From the NCBI RefSeq assembly GCF_035607555.1, contig NZ_JAVHWZ010000001.1:496001-560000 (forward strand): a stretch of 64,000 bases of DNA, in the 5' to 3' direction. Every line of letters begins with the position of its first letter. Within the stretch, counting starts at the first letter, position 1. This DNA comes from Candidatus Bealeia paramacronuclearis (GTDB lineage Bacteria; Pseudomonadota; Alphaproteobacteria; UBA9655). Under the pieces are notes generated by a model. It saw nothing but the letters and a program-made list of their open reading frames with translations, did not search any database and was not told the DNA's origin. Position numbers and translations under genes: made by a program. Below, piece after piece: positions 1 through 8,926 of this stretch.

Positions 1-140
1 TAATGTTTTACCTTAAAGGAAGTGACTTTACCAACGTTGTAAAACACTTTTTCGAAAAAACAGTTCATGAAATTAAAGATCTTCTCCAAACTCGCGTCAC
101 AGACAACTTCGAACGACTTAACACCCAATTTTCATTTTGA
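1..140 (+). CDS. IS630-type transposase, C-terminal end (partial at window edge)
   Basis: A frame open from the left edge ends at a TGA at 138-140 and shows 45 residues from an ATG at position 3. The visible part (DFTNVVKHFFEK ... LLQTRVTDNFERL) matches the usual tail of IS630/Tc1-type DDE transposases, where a helix with FF is followed by a short RxxDNF segment. The catalytic domain lies outside the window, so whether the element is intact is unknown. A broken copy of the same family lies at 28141-28624 and lacks exactly this C-terminal part. The family call rests on a short motif and is moderate. Confidence 0.5.
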   Translation, partial: MFYLKGSDFTNVVKHFFEKTVHEIKDLLQTRVTDNFERLNTQFSF

Positions 141-231
141 TTGAGTGTAGATCTCATAAAGCTTGAGATAGGAGGCCAAGTGACTTTTTCATCACAATAC
201 ACATAGAAACCTTTATTAAAAAAACAAAAAA

Positions 232-255
232 AATCGATTTTTTCAAAAATCGATT
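232..255. repeat. AT-rich perfect hairpin upstream of the efflux operon
   Basis: The arms AATCGATTTTT and AAAAATCGATT form an 11-bp perfect stem with a 2-nt loop. The hairpin lies between the IS630 tail and the efflux operon. It may be the end of the insertion sequence or a weak terminator. No clear T-tract follows on the plus strand. Confidence 0.4.
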
Positions 256-289
256 GTTAAGCTTTATTCCTTAAAGCAAGGAATATCTC

Positions 290-1354
290 ATGCAACGATC
301 AAAGCTTATCAGTATTATCATTCTCATTTTTGTAGCCCTTTGGTTTGCCGGAGGATACATTCGCAAAAGTTTCTCCACCCATGAGGATGCTAGTCAAAGT
401 GCAGCACCTCTTGCCCGCGTCAAGGTCACGACATCGCACGCCAAACTACATCCTGTTTGTTTGACATTAAGGGGTGTGACAAAGGCCGATGTGAAAGTCA
501 CATTACGCGCTGAAACAGATGGGCCCGTCATGGAAATTTTGGCAAACAAAGGAAGCACGGTTAAAAAAGGAGATTCCATTTTAAAACTTTCTCCAAAGGA
601 CCGCCTTGCAAAATTGGAGGAAGCCAAAGCAACTGTCACATCTAAAGAGATCGAGTATCATGCGGCCCAAAAACTTTTTGAAAAAGACTTTACTCCCAAA
701 ACAGCACTTGCGAAGGCAAAATCTAATTTTCAAGTTGCAAAAGCCCATTTAAAGGAAATTGAAATCGATTTAAAAAATACGGATATCAAAGCTCCTTTTT
801 CAGGGATTATTGATAGTCAATCAGTGGAGCTTGGACAATTTGTAAAATTAGGTGATGAGCTTGTGACCTTAGTGGATTTAGATCCGATTAAATCTGTAAT
901 TCCTGTGTCTGAAGAAAAAATAAATTTGCTCAAGCTGGGCGAAAAAACAAAAATCAAATCCATTAATGGATCGTCTTTTGAAGGTGAGGTCACCTATATT
1001 AGCCGAGTAGCCGATCCTGCAACACGGACTTATCAAATTGAGTTGTCCGCTCAAAACCCTCACCATGCTATTCCCGATGGGATGACGATTGAAGCCCTTA
1101 TCCCCCTTGGAAAAGCCAAAGCCCATTTTATCACGCCTTCAATTCTCTCTTTGGATGAATCGGGCAAAATTGGGATCAAGATTGCAGATGAGAAAAAAAT
1201 GGCTCATTTTGTTCCTGTGGAAATTGTAGACACAGATACCAATGGTGTTTGGGTCATGGGACTGCCGGATACAAGTCAGATTATTGTCACAGGACAAGCG
1301 TTTATTAAAGACGGTGAACTGCTTGAACTTGTAGAAGGCGTTGACTCAAAATGA
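290..1354 (+). CDS. RND efflux periplasmic adaptor (membrane fusion protein, HlyD/AcrA type)
   Basis: This 354-residue adaptor would link an inner-membrane RND pump to an outer-membrane channel. An N-terminal membrane anchor (about residues 5-25) is followed by a biotinyl-lipoyl-like half motif (GPVMEILANKGSTVKKGD), an alpha-helical hairpin (about 105-155) and the second lipoyl half (IKAPFSGIIDSQSVELGQFV). Beta-barrel and membrane-proximal domains complete it. The length is usual for the family. The stop overlaps the ATG of the pump gene by 4 bp, so the two are translationally coupled. No TolC-type channel gene is in the window. The substrate cannot be told from the sequence. Confidence 0.93.
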   Translation: MQRSKLISIIILIFVALWFAGGYIRKSFSTHEDASQSAAPLARVKVTTSHAKLHPVCLTLRGVTKADVKVTLRAETDGPVMEILANKGSTVKKGDSILKLSPKDRLAKLEEAKATVTSKEIEYHAAQKLFEKDFTPKTALAKAKSNFQVAKAHLKEIEIDLKNTDIKAPFSGIIDSQSVELGQFVKLGDELVTLVDLDPIKSVIPVSEEKINLLKLGEKTKIKSINGSSFEGEVTYISRVADPATRTYQIELSAQNPHHAIPDGMTIEALIPLGKAKAHFITPSILSLDESGKIGIKIADEKKMAHFVPVEIVDTDTNGVWVMGLPDTSQIIVTGQAFIKDGELLELVEGVDSK

Positions 1355-4300
1355 ATCAGATGCTGGAAGCCACCCTCGGACGTAGTCGGACGTTACTTGC
1401 CCTGTTCTTCATGATCCTTTTTGCAGGACTCTGGAGCTATATCACAATCTCACGAGAATCTGCACCGGATGTCAAAATTCCGCTGATCTTTGTGACAATA
1501 AGCCAAGAGGGCATTTCACCAGAGGATTCTCAACGCCTTCTATTAAGGCCCCTTGAACAGCAAATCCGAACCATTGAAGGTATTAAAGAAATTCGAGGGA
1601 ATGCCTATGAAAATGGAGGAATGCTTATCGTTGAGTTTCGGGCCGGGCACAATGTGGACAAAGCGCGAAATGACGTTCGAGAAAAGGTGGACTTGGCCAA
1701 ATCCAAACTCCCCACAGAAGCTAAAGAACCTATTGTTAATGAACTTAGCTTTAGTCAGTTCCCCGTCCTTGTTATTAAGCTCTCAGGAGATGTGCCCCCC
1801 CGAAAGCTCTATCAAATCTCAAAAGATTTGAAGGAAGAGATTGAAGCTCGTGTCTCCAGCGTTCTTTCGGCGACTGTTGTGGGTGATCGTGAGGATGTCG
1901 TTGAGATTCTTGTCGATCCTGCAAAACTTGAGACCTATAATATTACACTTGATGCGGTTATGGCCCTTTTTAATCGCAACAACCTTGTGGTTTCTGCAGG
2001 CACGCTCGATACAGACAAAGGAAAGTTTTCCGTTCGCGTTCCTGGCCTTATTGAAAGTGTCGAAGATATGAAGTCCGTTCCCATTACGGTCAATGGCGAT
2101 GCGGTCGTAACTTTAGCAGACGTGGCAAGTTTAAGAAAAACCTATAAAGACGCCTCTACTTTTGCGCGAGATCGTGGGAAATCTGCCGTTGCCATCGAGG
2201 TGAGTAAACGTACGGGTGAAAACATTATTGAGACTGTTGCGGCCGTCAAAGCGGTGGTTTCAGAAATGCAACAAAAGTGGCCAGAGCAACTCCAAATTGC
2301 CTATGCCCAAGATCAATCTGATCAGATCGTGGACATGCTCCGAGATCTTCAAAATAATCTCATTTTTGCAGTCATTCTTGTCATGGCGGTTATTGTCATT
2401 GCTTTGGGGTGGAGATCTGCAGTTTTGGTGGGACTTTCCGTGCCGGGTGCGTTTTTGGCGGGCGTTCTTGTTCTTGATCTTTTGGGAATGACACTCAATA
2501 TCGTCGTTTTATTTAGCCTGATTCTTTCGGTCGGAATGCTTGTGGATGGCGCCATTATTGTTGTGGAATATGCCGACCGAAAAATGATGGAAGATGTGCC
2601 CCGCAAAGAGGCCTTCATTCAAGCCGCACAACGTATGGCGTGGCCTGTAATTGTCTCTATCGCAACCATTCTTGTTGTGTTCTTACCCCTTCTTTTCTGG
2701 CCTGGGGTTGTGGGACAATTTATGAAATATCTGCCCATCACACTTTTAGCAGTTTTGACTGCCTCAATTCTTATGGCCCTTCTTTTTGTCCCGGCTTTAG
2801 GATTTTATTTAGGCGGAATTTCTAAAGAGCATGCCCAACACTACAAAGAGATGATTGTCACAACAGAAGAAGGCGATCTCACCCAATTAAAGGGATTTAC
2901 AGGATGGTATTTCCAAATCTTGGAAAAATCTCTCAATCATTCAAAAGCTGTTCTTGCGGGCTCATTTGGCCTTTTGGTGGGTGTCATTATTCTCTATTCG
3001 TTCTTAGGCGTAGGCGTTGAATTTTTCCCCAATGTGGAGCCAGAACAAGCCGCCATTCATGTTCATGCCCGCGGTAATCTTTCTATGAAAGAACAAGACG
3101 GCCTCGTCAAATCTGTGGAAGACCGTATTCTTGATATGAAAGAACTCAAATCTATTTATACGCGCGTGGGAAAGCCAGACATGAGCAAGGGAGGAAGCAC
3201 TGGTCAAGGGGGGGATGAAGCCGAAGATACCATTGGGGTAATTACGCTTGAGTTTTCAGACTGGCAAACGCGCCGAAAAGTAGAAGATATTCTGGCTGAT
3301 ATTTTGAAAAAAACAAAAGATATCCCTGGAATTTATGTCGAACCTCGTGCTGACAAACCCGGGCCTAGCCATGGCAAACCCATCGAACTGAATGTCTTTT
3401 CTTCAATTTCTGGGGAAATTCCAAAAGCCGTTGAGAAAATTCGAGCTCATATGGATCAAATGAAGGGACTCCGTGATATTGAAGATACGCGCCCCATTCC
3501 AGGAATTCGTTGGGACATGAATATTGATCGTGCGCAAGCCGCAAAATTTGACGCCACTGTCGAATTGGTAGGCGCTGGAATCCGTTTGGTCACCAATGGT
3601 TACAAAGTGAGTACGTATCGCCCTGACGATGCCATTGATGAAGTTGACATTGTTCTGCGTTATCCAGAAGCTTATCGCACTATTGAGCAACTTGATAAAG
3701 TGCGCGTCCGGACACAATTGGGTCTTATTCCCATTTCGAATTTTGTGACACGCACAGCCGTTCCTAAAGTTGGATTTATTCAGCGCAGCAATGGAAAAGA
3801 AGTCGACAATATCAAGGCTGATGTGGCGCTTGGGGTTTTGCCCAATGATAAAGTGAATGAAATCAAAACCTGGCTCAAGACTGCCGATTTAGGGGAGCAT
3901 ATCCGCGTTGAATTTAAGGGTGAAGATGAAGATCAAAAAGAGACAGGAGATTTCTTAATCAAAGCGTTTCTTTTGGCGATTGCTATGATTGTGATCATTC
4001 TTGTTACCCAATTTAATAGCTTCTTCCACGCGTGCCTTGTGATGTCTGCGGTCATTATGTCAACAGCGGGTGTTTTGATGGGACTGATTATTATGCAAGA
4101 GCCCTTTGGAATTGTGATGGGCGGAATTGGGATTATTGCGCTTGCCGGAATTATCGTGAGTAATAATGTGATTTTGATCGATACATACCAGCATCTTGAA
4201 AAGCAATTTACCGATATGAAAGTGGTGGTTTTGCGGACGGGCGTTCAACGTTTGCGCCCTGTGATCCTCACAAAACTGACGGTGATTTTGGGACTTCTCC

Positions 4301-4512
4301 CCATTATGTTTGCAATGAATATTGACTTTGTGAAGGCCGAAATCACAATTGGGGCGCCTGCCACGCAATGGTGGATTCAGCTTTCAACCGCTATTGTTTT
4401 TGGTGTGCTCTTCGCATCTCCGCTTACTTTGATCGTAACACCCTGCGCTTTATGGGCGCATGCTCAATGGCAGGAGAAGCGGGTAAAGAAGAAGCAAGCT
4501 CGTTCCGCTTAA
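1351..4512 (+). CDS. RND efflux transporter permease (AcrB/HAE1-like)
   Basis: This 1053-residue proton-driven pump subunit has the RND layout: TM1 at the N-terminus, a large periplasmic loop, TM2-6, a second loop and TM7-12. The TM4 motif reads GMLVDGAIIVVEYADR, with one Asp where AcrB-type pumps have the pair VDDA, so proton relay or substrate class may differ from AcrB. TM10 carries GIIALAGIIVSNNVILID. It forms an operon with the adaptor upstream. Its last 89 bp overlap the 3-prime end of pssA on the opposite strand. The substrate is unknown. Confidence 0.95.
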   Translation: MNQMLEATLGRSRTLLALFFMILFAGLWSYITISRESAPDVKIPLIFVTISQEGISPEDSQRLLLRPLEQQIRTIEGIKEIRGNAYENGGMLIVEFRAGHNVDKARNDVREKVDLAKSKLPTEAKEPIVNELSFSQFPVLVIKLSGDVPPRKLYQISKDLKEEIEARVSSVLSATVVGDREDVVEILVDPAKLETYNITLDAVMALFNRNNLVVSAGTLDTDKGKFSVRVPGLIESVEDMKSVPITVNGDAVVTLADVASLRKTYKDASTFARDRGKSAVAIEVSKRTGENIIETVAAVKAVVSEMQQKWPEQLQIAYAQDQSDQIVDMLRDLQNNLIFAVILVMAVIVIALGWRSAVLVGLSVPGAFLAGVLVLDLLGMTLNIVVLFSLILSVGMLVDGAIIVVEYADRKMMEDVPRKEAFIQAAQRMAWPVIVSIATILVVFLPLLFWPGVVGQFMKYLPITLLAVLTASILMALLFVPALGFYLGGISKEHAQHYKEMIVTTEEGDLTQLKGFTGWYFQILEKSLNHSKAVLAGSFGLLVGVIILYSFLGVGVEFFPNVEPEQAAIHVHARGNLSMKEQDGLVKSVEDRILDMKELKSIYTRVGKPDMSKGGSTGQGGDEAEDTIGVITLEFSDWQTRRKVEDILADILKKTKDIPGIYVEPRADKPGPSHGKPIELNVFSSISGEIPKAVEKIRAHMDQMKGLRDIEDTRPIPGIRWDMNIDRAQAAKFDATVELVGAGIRLVTNGYKVSTYRPDDAIDEVDIVLRYPEAYRTIEQLDKVRVRTQLGLIPISNFVTRTAVPKVGFIQRSNGKEVDNIKADVALGVLPNDKVNEIKTWLKTADLGEHIRVEFKGEDEDQKETGDFLIKAFLLAIAMIVIILVTQFNSFFHACLVMSAVIMSTAGVLMGLIIMQEPFGIVMGGIGIIALAGIIVSNNVILIDTYQHLEKQFTDMKVVVLRTGVQRLRPVILTKLTVILGLLPIMFAMNIDFVKAEITIGAPATQWWIQLSTAIVFGVLFASPLTLIVTPCALWAHAQWQEKRVKKKQARSA

Positions 4513-5260
4513 GCGCTTTTTTGTAACTGATATAACTAAAGGGAATGCTGGCTAAATAAAGGAAGCCACCTGCCCCTAATGTTAACCAAGGTACGCTAAT
4601 AAGCGAGGCCATAAGGACGGCCACAACAATCAAAATAAAGCGTGCAGATTTGGGATGCGCACGAATATTTTTGGGCACAAAGGTGGGGATCCGGCTGGCC
4701 ATGAGTGCTGCGCTCATGAGCATAAATAAGGACATCACAAAAGGGTTTAACGAAAATTGAGTCCATCCTTGATGGTGAAGCCCAAATAAAAGCATAAGAG
4801 GTGTCATGGCAAGAATTGCCCCGGCGGGCGCAGGAACACCTACGGAATAATTCACCATCCATTCTGGTTTTTTCTGAGCCGCAGATCCTGCATGGGTATT
4901 AAAACGTGCAAGTCTTAAAGCTTGGCACGTCACAAAGAAAAGACACATGGCCCAGCCAAAGTTTCCCCACAATTGAAGAGAATAAAGATAAATCAAAATA
5001 GACGGCGCCACGCCAAAACTCACGAAATCCGCCAAAGAATCCAATTGAACGCCAAAATCACTATCCGCTTGAAGAAGGCGCGCAATACGTCCATCCATTC
5101 CGTCCAAAATGCCTGCAATAATGATGAGAGCTACAGCCTTCTCCCAGTCCCCTTGATAGGCAAAGCGAATGGCACTGAGCCCTGCGCACAAGGCTGTAAC
5201 GGTGATCACATTGGGAATGACTTTAATGAGAGGAGATGGAGGAATACGTTTGCGAGCCAT
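4424..5260 (-). CDS. pssA: CDP-diacylglycerol-serine O-phosphatidyltransferase
   Basis: This enzyme makes phosphatidylserine from CDP-diacylglycerol and L-serine at the inner membrane, the first step to phosphatidylethanolamine. It is a multi-pass protein with the CDP-alcohol phosphotransferase signature DGMDGRIAR followed by GVQLDSLAD. The start at 5260 (MARKRIPPSP) was chosen because AAAGGA lies about 8 nt upstream; a longer frame opens at 5305 without such a site. The gene begins 13 bp after the psd stop, so psd and pssA form an operon. The C-terminal tail (about 40 polar residues) is encoded antisense to the end of the RND pump gene. Confidence 0.94.
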   Translation of the reverse strand: MARKRIPPSPLIKVIPNVITVTALCAGLSAIRFAYQGDWEKAVALIIIAGILDGMDGRIARLLQADSDFGVQLDSLADFVSFGVAPSILIYLYSLQLWGNFGWAMCLFFVTCQALRLARFNTHAGSAAQKKPEWMVNYSVGVPAPAGAILAMTPLMLLFGLHHQGWTQFSLNPFVMSLFMLMSAALMASRIPTFVPKNIRAHPKSARFILIVVAVLMASLISVPWLTLGAGGFLYLASIPFSYISYKKALKRNELASSLPASPAIEHAPIKRRVLRSK

Positions 5261-5273
5261 AAAATGTGTTCCT

Positions 5274-5921
5274 TTAAAGTCGTGCGATGACGGTTTCGCC
5301 ACCAATCATATATTGACCGACAAGCACTTGTGAATCAACGCCCTTGGGCAGATAAATGTCCGTACGGCTCCCAAAGCGAATAATACCATAGCGATCCCCG
5401 GCCTTGACATCATCCCCATCTTTGGCCTCGCACAAAATACGCCGTGCGATGAGCCCTGCAATTTGAACGACGAGAATTTCTTGTCCTCCCTCAGTTTTAA
5501 TTACAAGGGAATTACGTTCGTTAAATTCAGAAGCCTTGTCCAAGGAGGCATTAAAGAACTTTCCTGGATAATAATGAGCCTTGATAATTTTTCCAGAAAC
5601 AGGAATGCGATTGACGTGCACATCAAAGACGTTCAAGAAAATACTGACACGCGTCAGTTCCCCTTCTTGCCAACGGAGTTCTTGGGGGGGCACCGCCTTT
5701 GTGATCATCGAAACATAACCATCGGCGGGACTCACCACAACTTGAGAATCTTGAGGGGTGACACGTTCAGGATCGCGAAAGAAATAAATACACCAAAGTG
5801 TTAAACCCACCCCCACAATGCCTAAAAAAGACGACATCAGGGAGAGTAAAAACGTGCCCACCGCAAAAATTGCGACAAAGGGCCAACCGGCTTTATGAAT
5901 AGGTGCTAAAAATTGCCACAT
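5274..5921 (-). CDS. psd: Phosphatidylserine decarboxylase proenzyme (short form)
   Basis: Psd converts phosphatidylserine to phosphatidylethanolamine. The short alphaproteobacterial form is seen here: two N-terminal membrane segments, the FFRDPERVTP motif, VVSPADGYV, and the self-cleavage site FGS-R near the C-terminus, whose Ser becomes the pyruvoyl group. The start at 5921 (MWQFLAPIHKAG) is preferred because AAAGGA lies upstream. An in-frame ATG four codons earlier is adjacent to that same site and is less likely to be used. It is the first gene of the psd-pssA operon. Confidence 0.93.
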   Translation of the reverse strand: MWQFLAPIHKAGWPFVAIFAVGTFLLSLMSSFLGIVGVGLTLWCIYFFRDPERVTPQDSQVVVSPADGYVSMITKAVPPQELRWQEGELTRVSIFLNVFDVHVNRIPVSGKIIKAHYYPGKFFNASLDKASEFNERNSLVIKTEGGQEILVVQIAGLIARRILCEAKDGDDVKAGDRYGIIRFGSRTDIYLPKGVDSQVLVGQYMIGGETVIARL

Positions 5922-6040
5922 TGTGAAAACCATCCTTTTTGTATGTTGAAATAATTTTATATCAGGTCTTTAAACTGTTTTCTATGGTTTGAGAATCGTG
6001 TAAAGAGAATGTCATGAGAAATTAATAAAATAGGGAAGCT

Positions 6041-6625
6041 ATGGACCATCCCTCAGCCATTTGTGTTTACAGTAGTTCTAAGGACGAAGTTGCCAGCGTT
6101 TACAAAGATTCTGCCATTGAATTGGGTAAACTTTTAGCCGACAAAAATATCTCCCTTGTTTATGGGGGTGGAGATAAAGGTCTTATGGGTCTTATTGCGC
6201 ATAGTTGCATGGATGCAGGTGGCAAAGTTATTGGATTTATGCCTACTCATTTGCAAGGAATTGAAAAGCCAGATCTCGATATCACAGAATTTTATTTTGT
6301 GGAGTCCATGCATGAGCGTAAACAAAAAATGTTTGAGAGGGCTGATGCGTTTTTTATTCTGCCTGGAGGATTTGGAACGCTTGATGAAGTTTTCGAAATG
6401 ATTACCTGGCGGCAAATTGGACTTCATGAAAAACCCATCATCTTCATCAACATTAACCACTATTGGGATCCTGTGAAGCTTTTGGCGGATAATATCATCT
6501 CGCAAAAATTTGCATCTGAAACGCACAGAACTTATTTCTTCTTTGCGAATTCTGTCGGGGAGGCTTTTGGGATTTTGAAAGGTCTTCCAAAGCCTTCTCA
6601 CGCCGCCTGTGCGGAATGGATGTAG
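6041..6625 (+). CDS. LOG family protein (putative nucleoside-monophosphate phosphoribohydrolase)
   Basis: This 194-residue protein is of the LONELY GUY / TIGR00730 family. These enzymes split a nucleoside 5-prime-monophosphate into base and ribose 5-phosphate; plant-type members release cytokinin. The family motif PGGFGTLDEVFEMITWRQ is intact, and a Rossmann-like GGGDKGLMG precedes it. A GGGAAG ribosome site is present. It is a single gene between psd on the other strand and tRNA-Phe. The physiological substrate in this organism cannot be told from sequence. Confidence 0.92.
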   Translation: MDHPSAICVYSSSKDEVASVYKDSAIELGKLLADKNISLVYGGGDKGLMGLIAHSCMDAGGKVIGFMPTHLQGIEKPDLDITEFYFVESMHERKQKMFERADAFFILPGGFGTLDEVFEMITWRQIGLHEKPIIFININHYWDPVKLLADNIISQKFASETHRTYFFFANSVGEAFGILKGLPKPSHAACAEWM

Positions 6626-6651
6626 GCTTTTAGAGTTCATCTTCAGGAAAG

Positions 6652-6727
<76 letters not shown>

Positions 6728-6843
6728 CTGTGATGGATAAGACTGTCTATAGAGAAATTTTTCGTCCTTGTCCATATCCTCTATTGACCAAAGTCGAACT
6801 TTTTTTATGATGAGGCTATCCCGTATCTTTTTTGAGGCCTTTT

Positions 6844-7647
6844 ATGGAATCGTTCACACGTTCAATCGGTTGGCTTTTTATTAATATTGATACACTTCTT
6901 TTGAGCTTCATTGTGTTCGGATTTATTTTATTGCTTTGCAAAACCAAAAGATGGGGTAAGCGTTTTTTTCTCACAGGGCTTTTGGGGCTGTTTTTTTGCG
7001 CAATTATGCCTTTAGGTATTTGGATGTTGGTGGAGCTTGAGAATCGTTTTCCGCAACCTCAAACGTTACCCGCCAATACCGTAGGCATTATCGTTTTAGG
7101 TGGAAGTTTTGATTTCATGACCATGGAAGGACGTCAAATGCCTGCTTATAATTTGGCGGGAGGTCGGTTTTTGGAATTCATCGCTTTTACTAAAAAGTAT
7201 CCTCACCTCAAACGTGTTTTTTCAGGGGGTGGGAGAGATCTCCCCACAATTCATGGGCAAAAAATGGGGGAGGCGGATATTGCAAAAATGATTTTCTCGG
7301 ACCTTGGATACGATACGCAAGGCATGATTTTTGAGGGTACGTCTCGAACAACTCTTGAGAACGCGACCAAAACAAAAGAAATTGTTCAGCCCAAGCCTGG
7401 GGAAAAATGGGTCCTCATGACCTCAGCCTTTCATCTGCCACGTGCTGTGGGACTTTTCCGAAAAGCGGGTTTTGACGTGCTCCCTTATCCCGTGGATTAT
7501 CATACGTCGGGCCAATATGATCCCTTGTTCTTTTTAGGCTTAAGAGATGGACTTCTTTCACTTCATTATGCTACGAGAGAATGGCTATCGTTGATCCAGA
7601 ATTATCTGTATGGACGAAGCGATGAAATCTTTCCTGGGATAAATTAA
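6844..7647 (+). CDS. YdcF/ElyC-like DUF218 membrane protein
   Basis: Two N-terminal membrane segments (about residues 10-65) precede a DUF218 domain with the hallmarks IIVLGGS, FSGGGRD, EGTSRTTLENA and LMTSAFHLPRAVGLF. In E. coli, ElyC of this family is needed for envelope integrity and normal peptidoglycan synthesis; the biochemical activity is uncertain. The ATG at 6844 has GAGG six bases upstream and was preferred over a TTG four codons earlier. A second DUF218 protein is at 31417-32049. The next genes (rlpA, dacA) are also peptidoglycan genes. Confidence 0.85.
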   Translation: MESFTRSIGWLFINIDTLLLSFIVFGFILLLCKTKRWGKRFFLTGLLGLFFCAIMPLGIWMLVELENRFPQPQTLPANTVGIIVLGGSFDFMTMEGRQMPAYNLAGGRFLEFIAFTKKYPHLKRVFSGGGRDLPTIHGQKMGEADIAKMIFSDLGYDTQGMIFEGTSRTTLENATKTKEIVQPKPGEKWVLMTSAFHLPRAVGLFRKAGFDVLPYPVDYHTSGQYDPLFFLGLRDGLLSLHYATREWLSLIQNYLYGRSDEIFPGIN

Positions 7648-7822
7648 AGTGATGTTGGAAGTGGTGAATAAAAAAAAATGTAATCTTGATAGGATTCTTA
7701 GCGATAAACTAAGGTGTTCCGCGTATCAGGATCGTTTGTCGTTCCACTTTTTCCGTGAGAATCTTCTTAAAAAAAACCTCAAGGATCCTGGAGTGGCTTT
7801 GGGGCTCAAAGTTCACGATAAC

Positions 7823-8899
7823 ATGTTAAGATATTTCGCCCTTGCTCTTTTGGGGCTCATTTTGGCAGGTTGTGCCACAGGCCCTCAAGAACCAGAAATT
7901 CGCCTTCCCGATGGCAGCGTGACCAAAGCCCCAAAACGGGCCACCAGTAAGCCCTATCAAATTAAAGGGGTGTGGTATTATCCTCAAGAACACTATGAAT
8001 ATGAAGAACATGGTGTGGCTTCTTATTATGGGGGTGGGGATGTTTTCCATGGACGTCCCACAGCAACAGGTGAACGATTTGACATGAATGGTGTGACTGC
8101 TGCGCACAAAACACTTCCTCTGCCGTGCATTGCTGAAGTTACCAATTTGGAGAATGGCCGAAAGATCGTCGTCAAAGTTAATGATCGTGGACCTTTCGTT
8201 AATGATCGCATTATTGATGTTTCAAGACGGGTTGCCCAACTTTTGGGATTTGAGAATCAAGGCACCGCCAAAGTGAGAGTCAAAACTTTAGTTGAGGATA
8301 GTATGTCCCTCAATTCTCTTGAGGCCTCAAAAGTAGTCCTTGATGAAACTGTTGTGGAAACGCCCATTGCGGCCCCCACCAATAAAATTGCCGTGGGAAC
8401 TCTGGCTCCGCTTGGTGCTGTTGCGGTTTCAACGAAAGCTCTTGCCGACACTCCCAAAAAAGCAATTGCAACGGCCCCCAAACCGAAAAAGGAATTCATT
8501 GCAGACGCAGATGTCCTTCCTGATATTTTGCCAGATGATTTTTTTAAATCCGTAGAACCCAATGCGGTGGCGTTGATGGAAACCAAACCTCTTATTCCTA
8601 AAGAACTCCCTCCACCACCACCTTCTCTAAAAGCGGTTGCAAAACCCGCGCCTGAGCCAAAACCTGGTGGTGGTCGTGGGATTTATGTGGATGTGGGGGA
8701 ATATCCTCAAAATGAGGCCAATCAAGTGGCAAAAAAACTTCAGACCCTGGCCAAGGGACTTTATACGGATTTGACACAATCTGGACAAAATATGGTGGTG
8801 CGTTTAGGCCCTCTTCAAAGCGCTAAAGATGCCGATCTTCTGCTGGATCATTTAGTTGAAGCCGGCTATCATAAGGCCAAAATGATTTTTCGAAATTAG
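7823..8899 (+). CDS. rlpA: RlpA-like septal lipoprotein (DPBB plus SPOR)
   Basis: RlpA proteins are outer-membrane lipoproteins that cleave naked glycan strands at the septum in some bacteria. This one has a lipoprotein signal (LILAGC), a double-psi beta-barrel domain with GVASYYGG and VKVNDRGPF, an Ala/Pro/Lys-rich linker, and a C-terminal SPOR domain (GIYVDVGEYPQ ... VRLGPLQSAKDADLLLD) that would bind denuded peptidoglycan. The start at 7823 is placed for the signal peptide. A GTG at 7793 with AAGGA upstream is a reasonable alternative. The frame stays open upstream to 7649 with no signal-like sequence there. Confidence 0.9.
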   Translation: MLRYFALALLGLILAGCATGPQEPEIRLPDGSVTKAPKRATSKPYQIKGVWYYPQEHYEYEEHGVASYYGGGDVFHGRPTATGERFDMNGVTAAHKTLPLPCIAEVTNLENGRKIVVKVNDRGPFVNDRIIDVSRRVAQLLGFENQGTAKVRVKTLVEDSMSLNSLEASKVVLDETVVETPIAAPTNKIAVGTLAPLGAVAVSTKALADTPKKAIATAPKPKKEFIADADVLPDILPDDFFKSVEPNAVALMETKPLIPKELPPPPPSLKAVAKPAPEPKPGGGRGIYVDVGEYPQNEANQVAKKLQTLAKGLYTDLTQSGQNMVVRLGPLQSAKDADLLLDHLVEAGYHKAKMIFRN

Positions 8900-8926
8900 C
8901 AACAGTTAACTCAAGGAAAAGGACGT

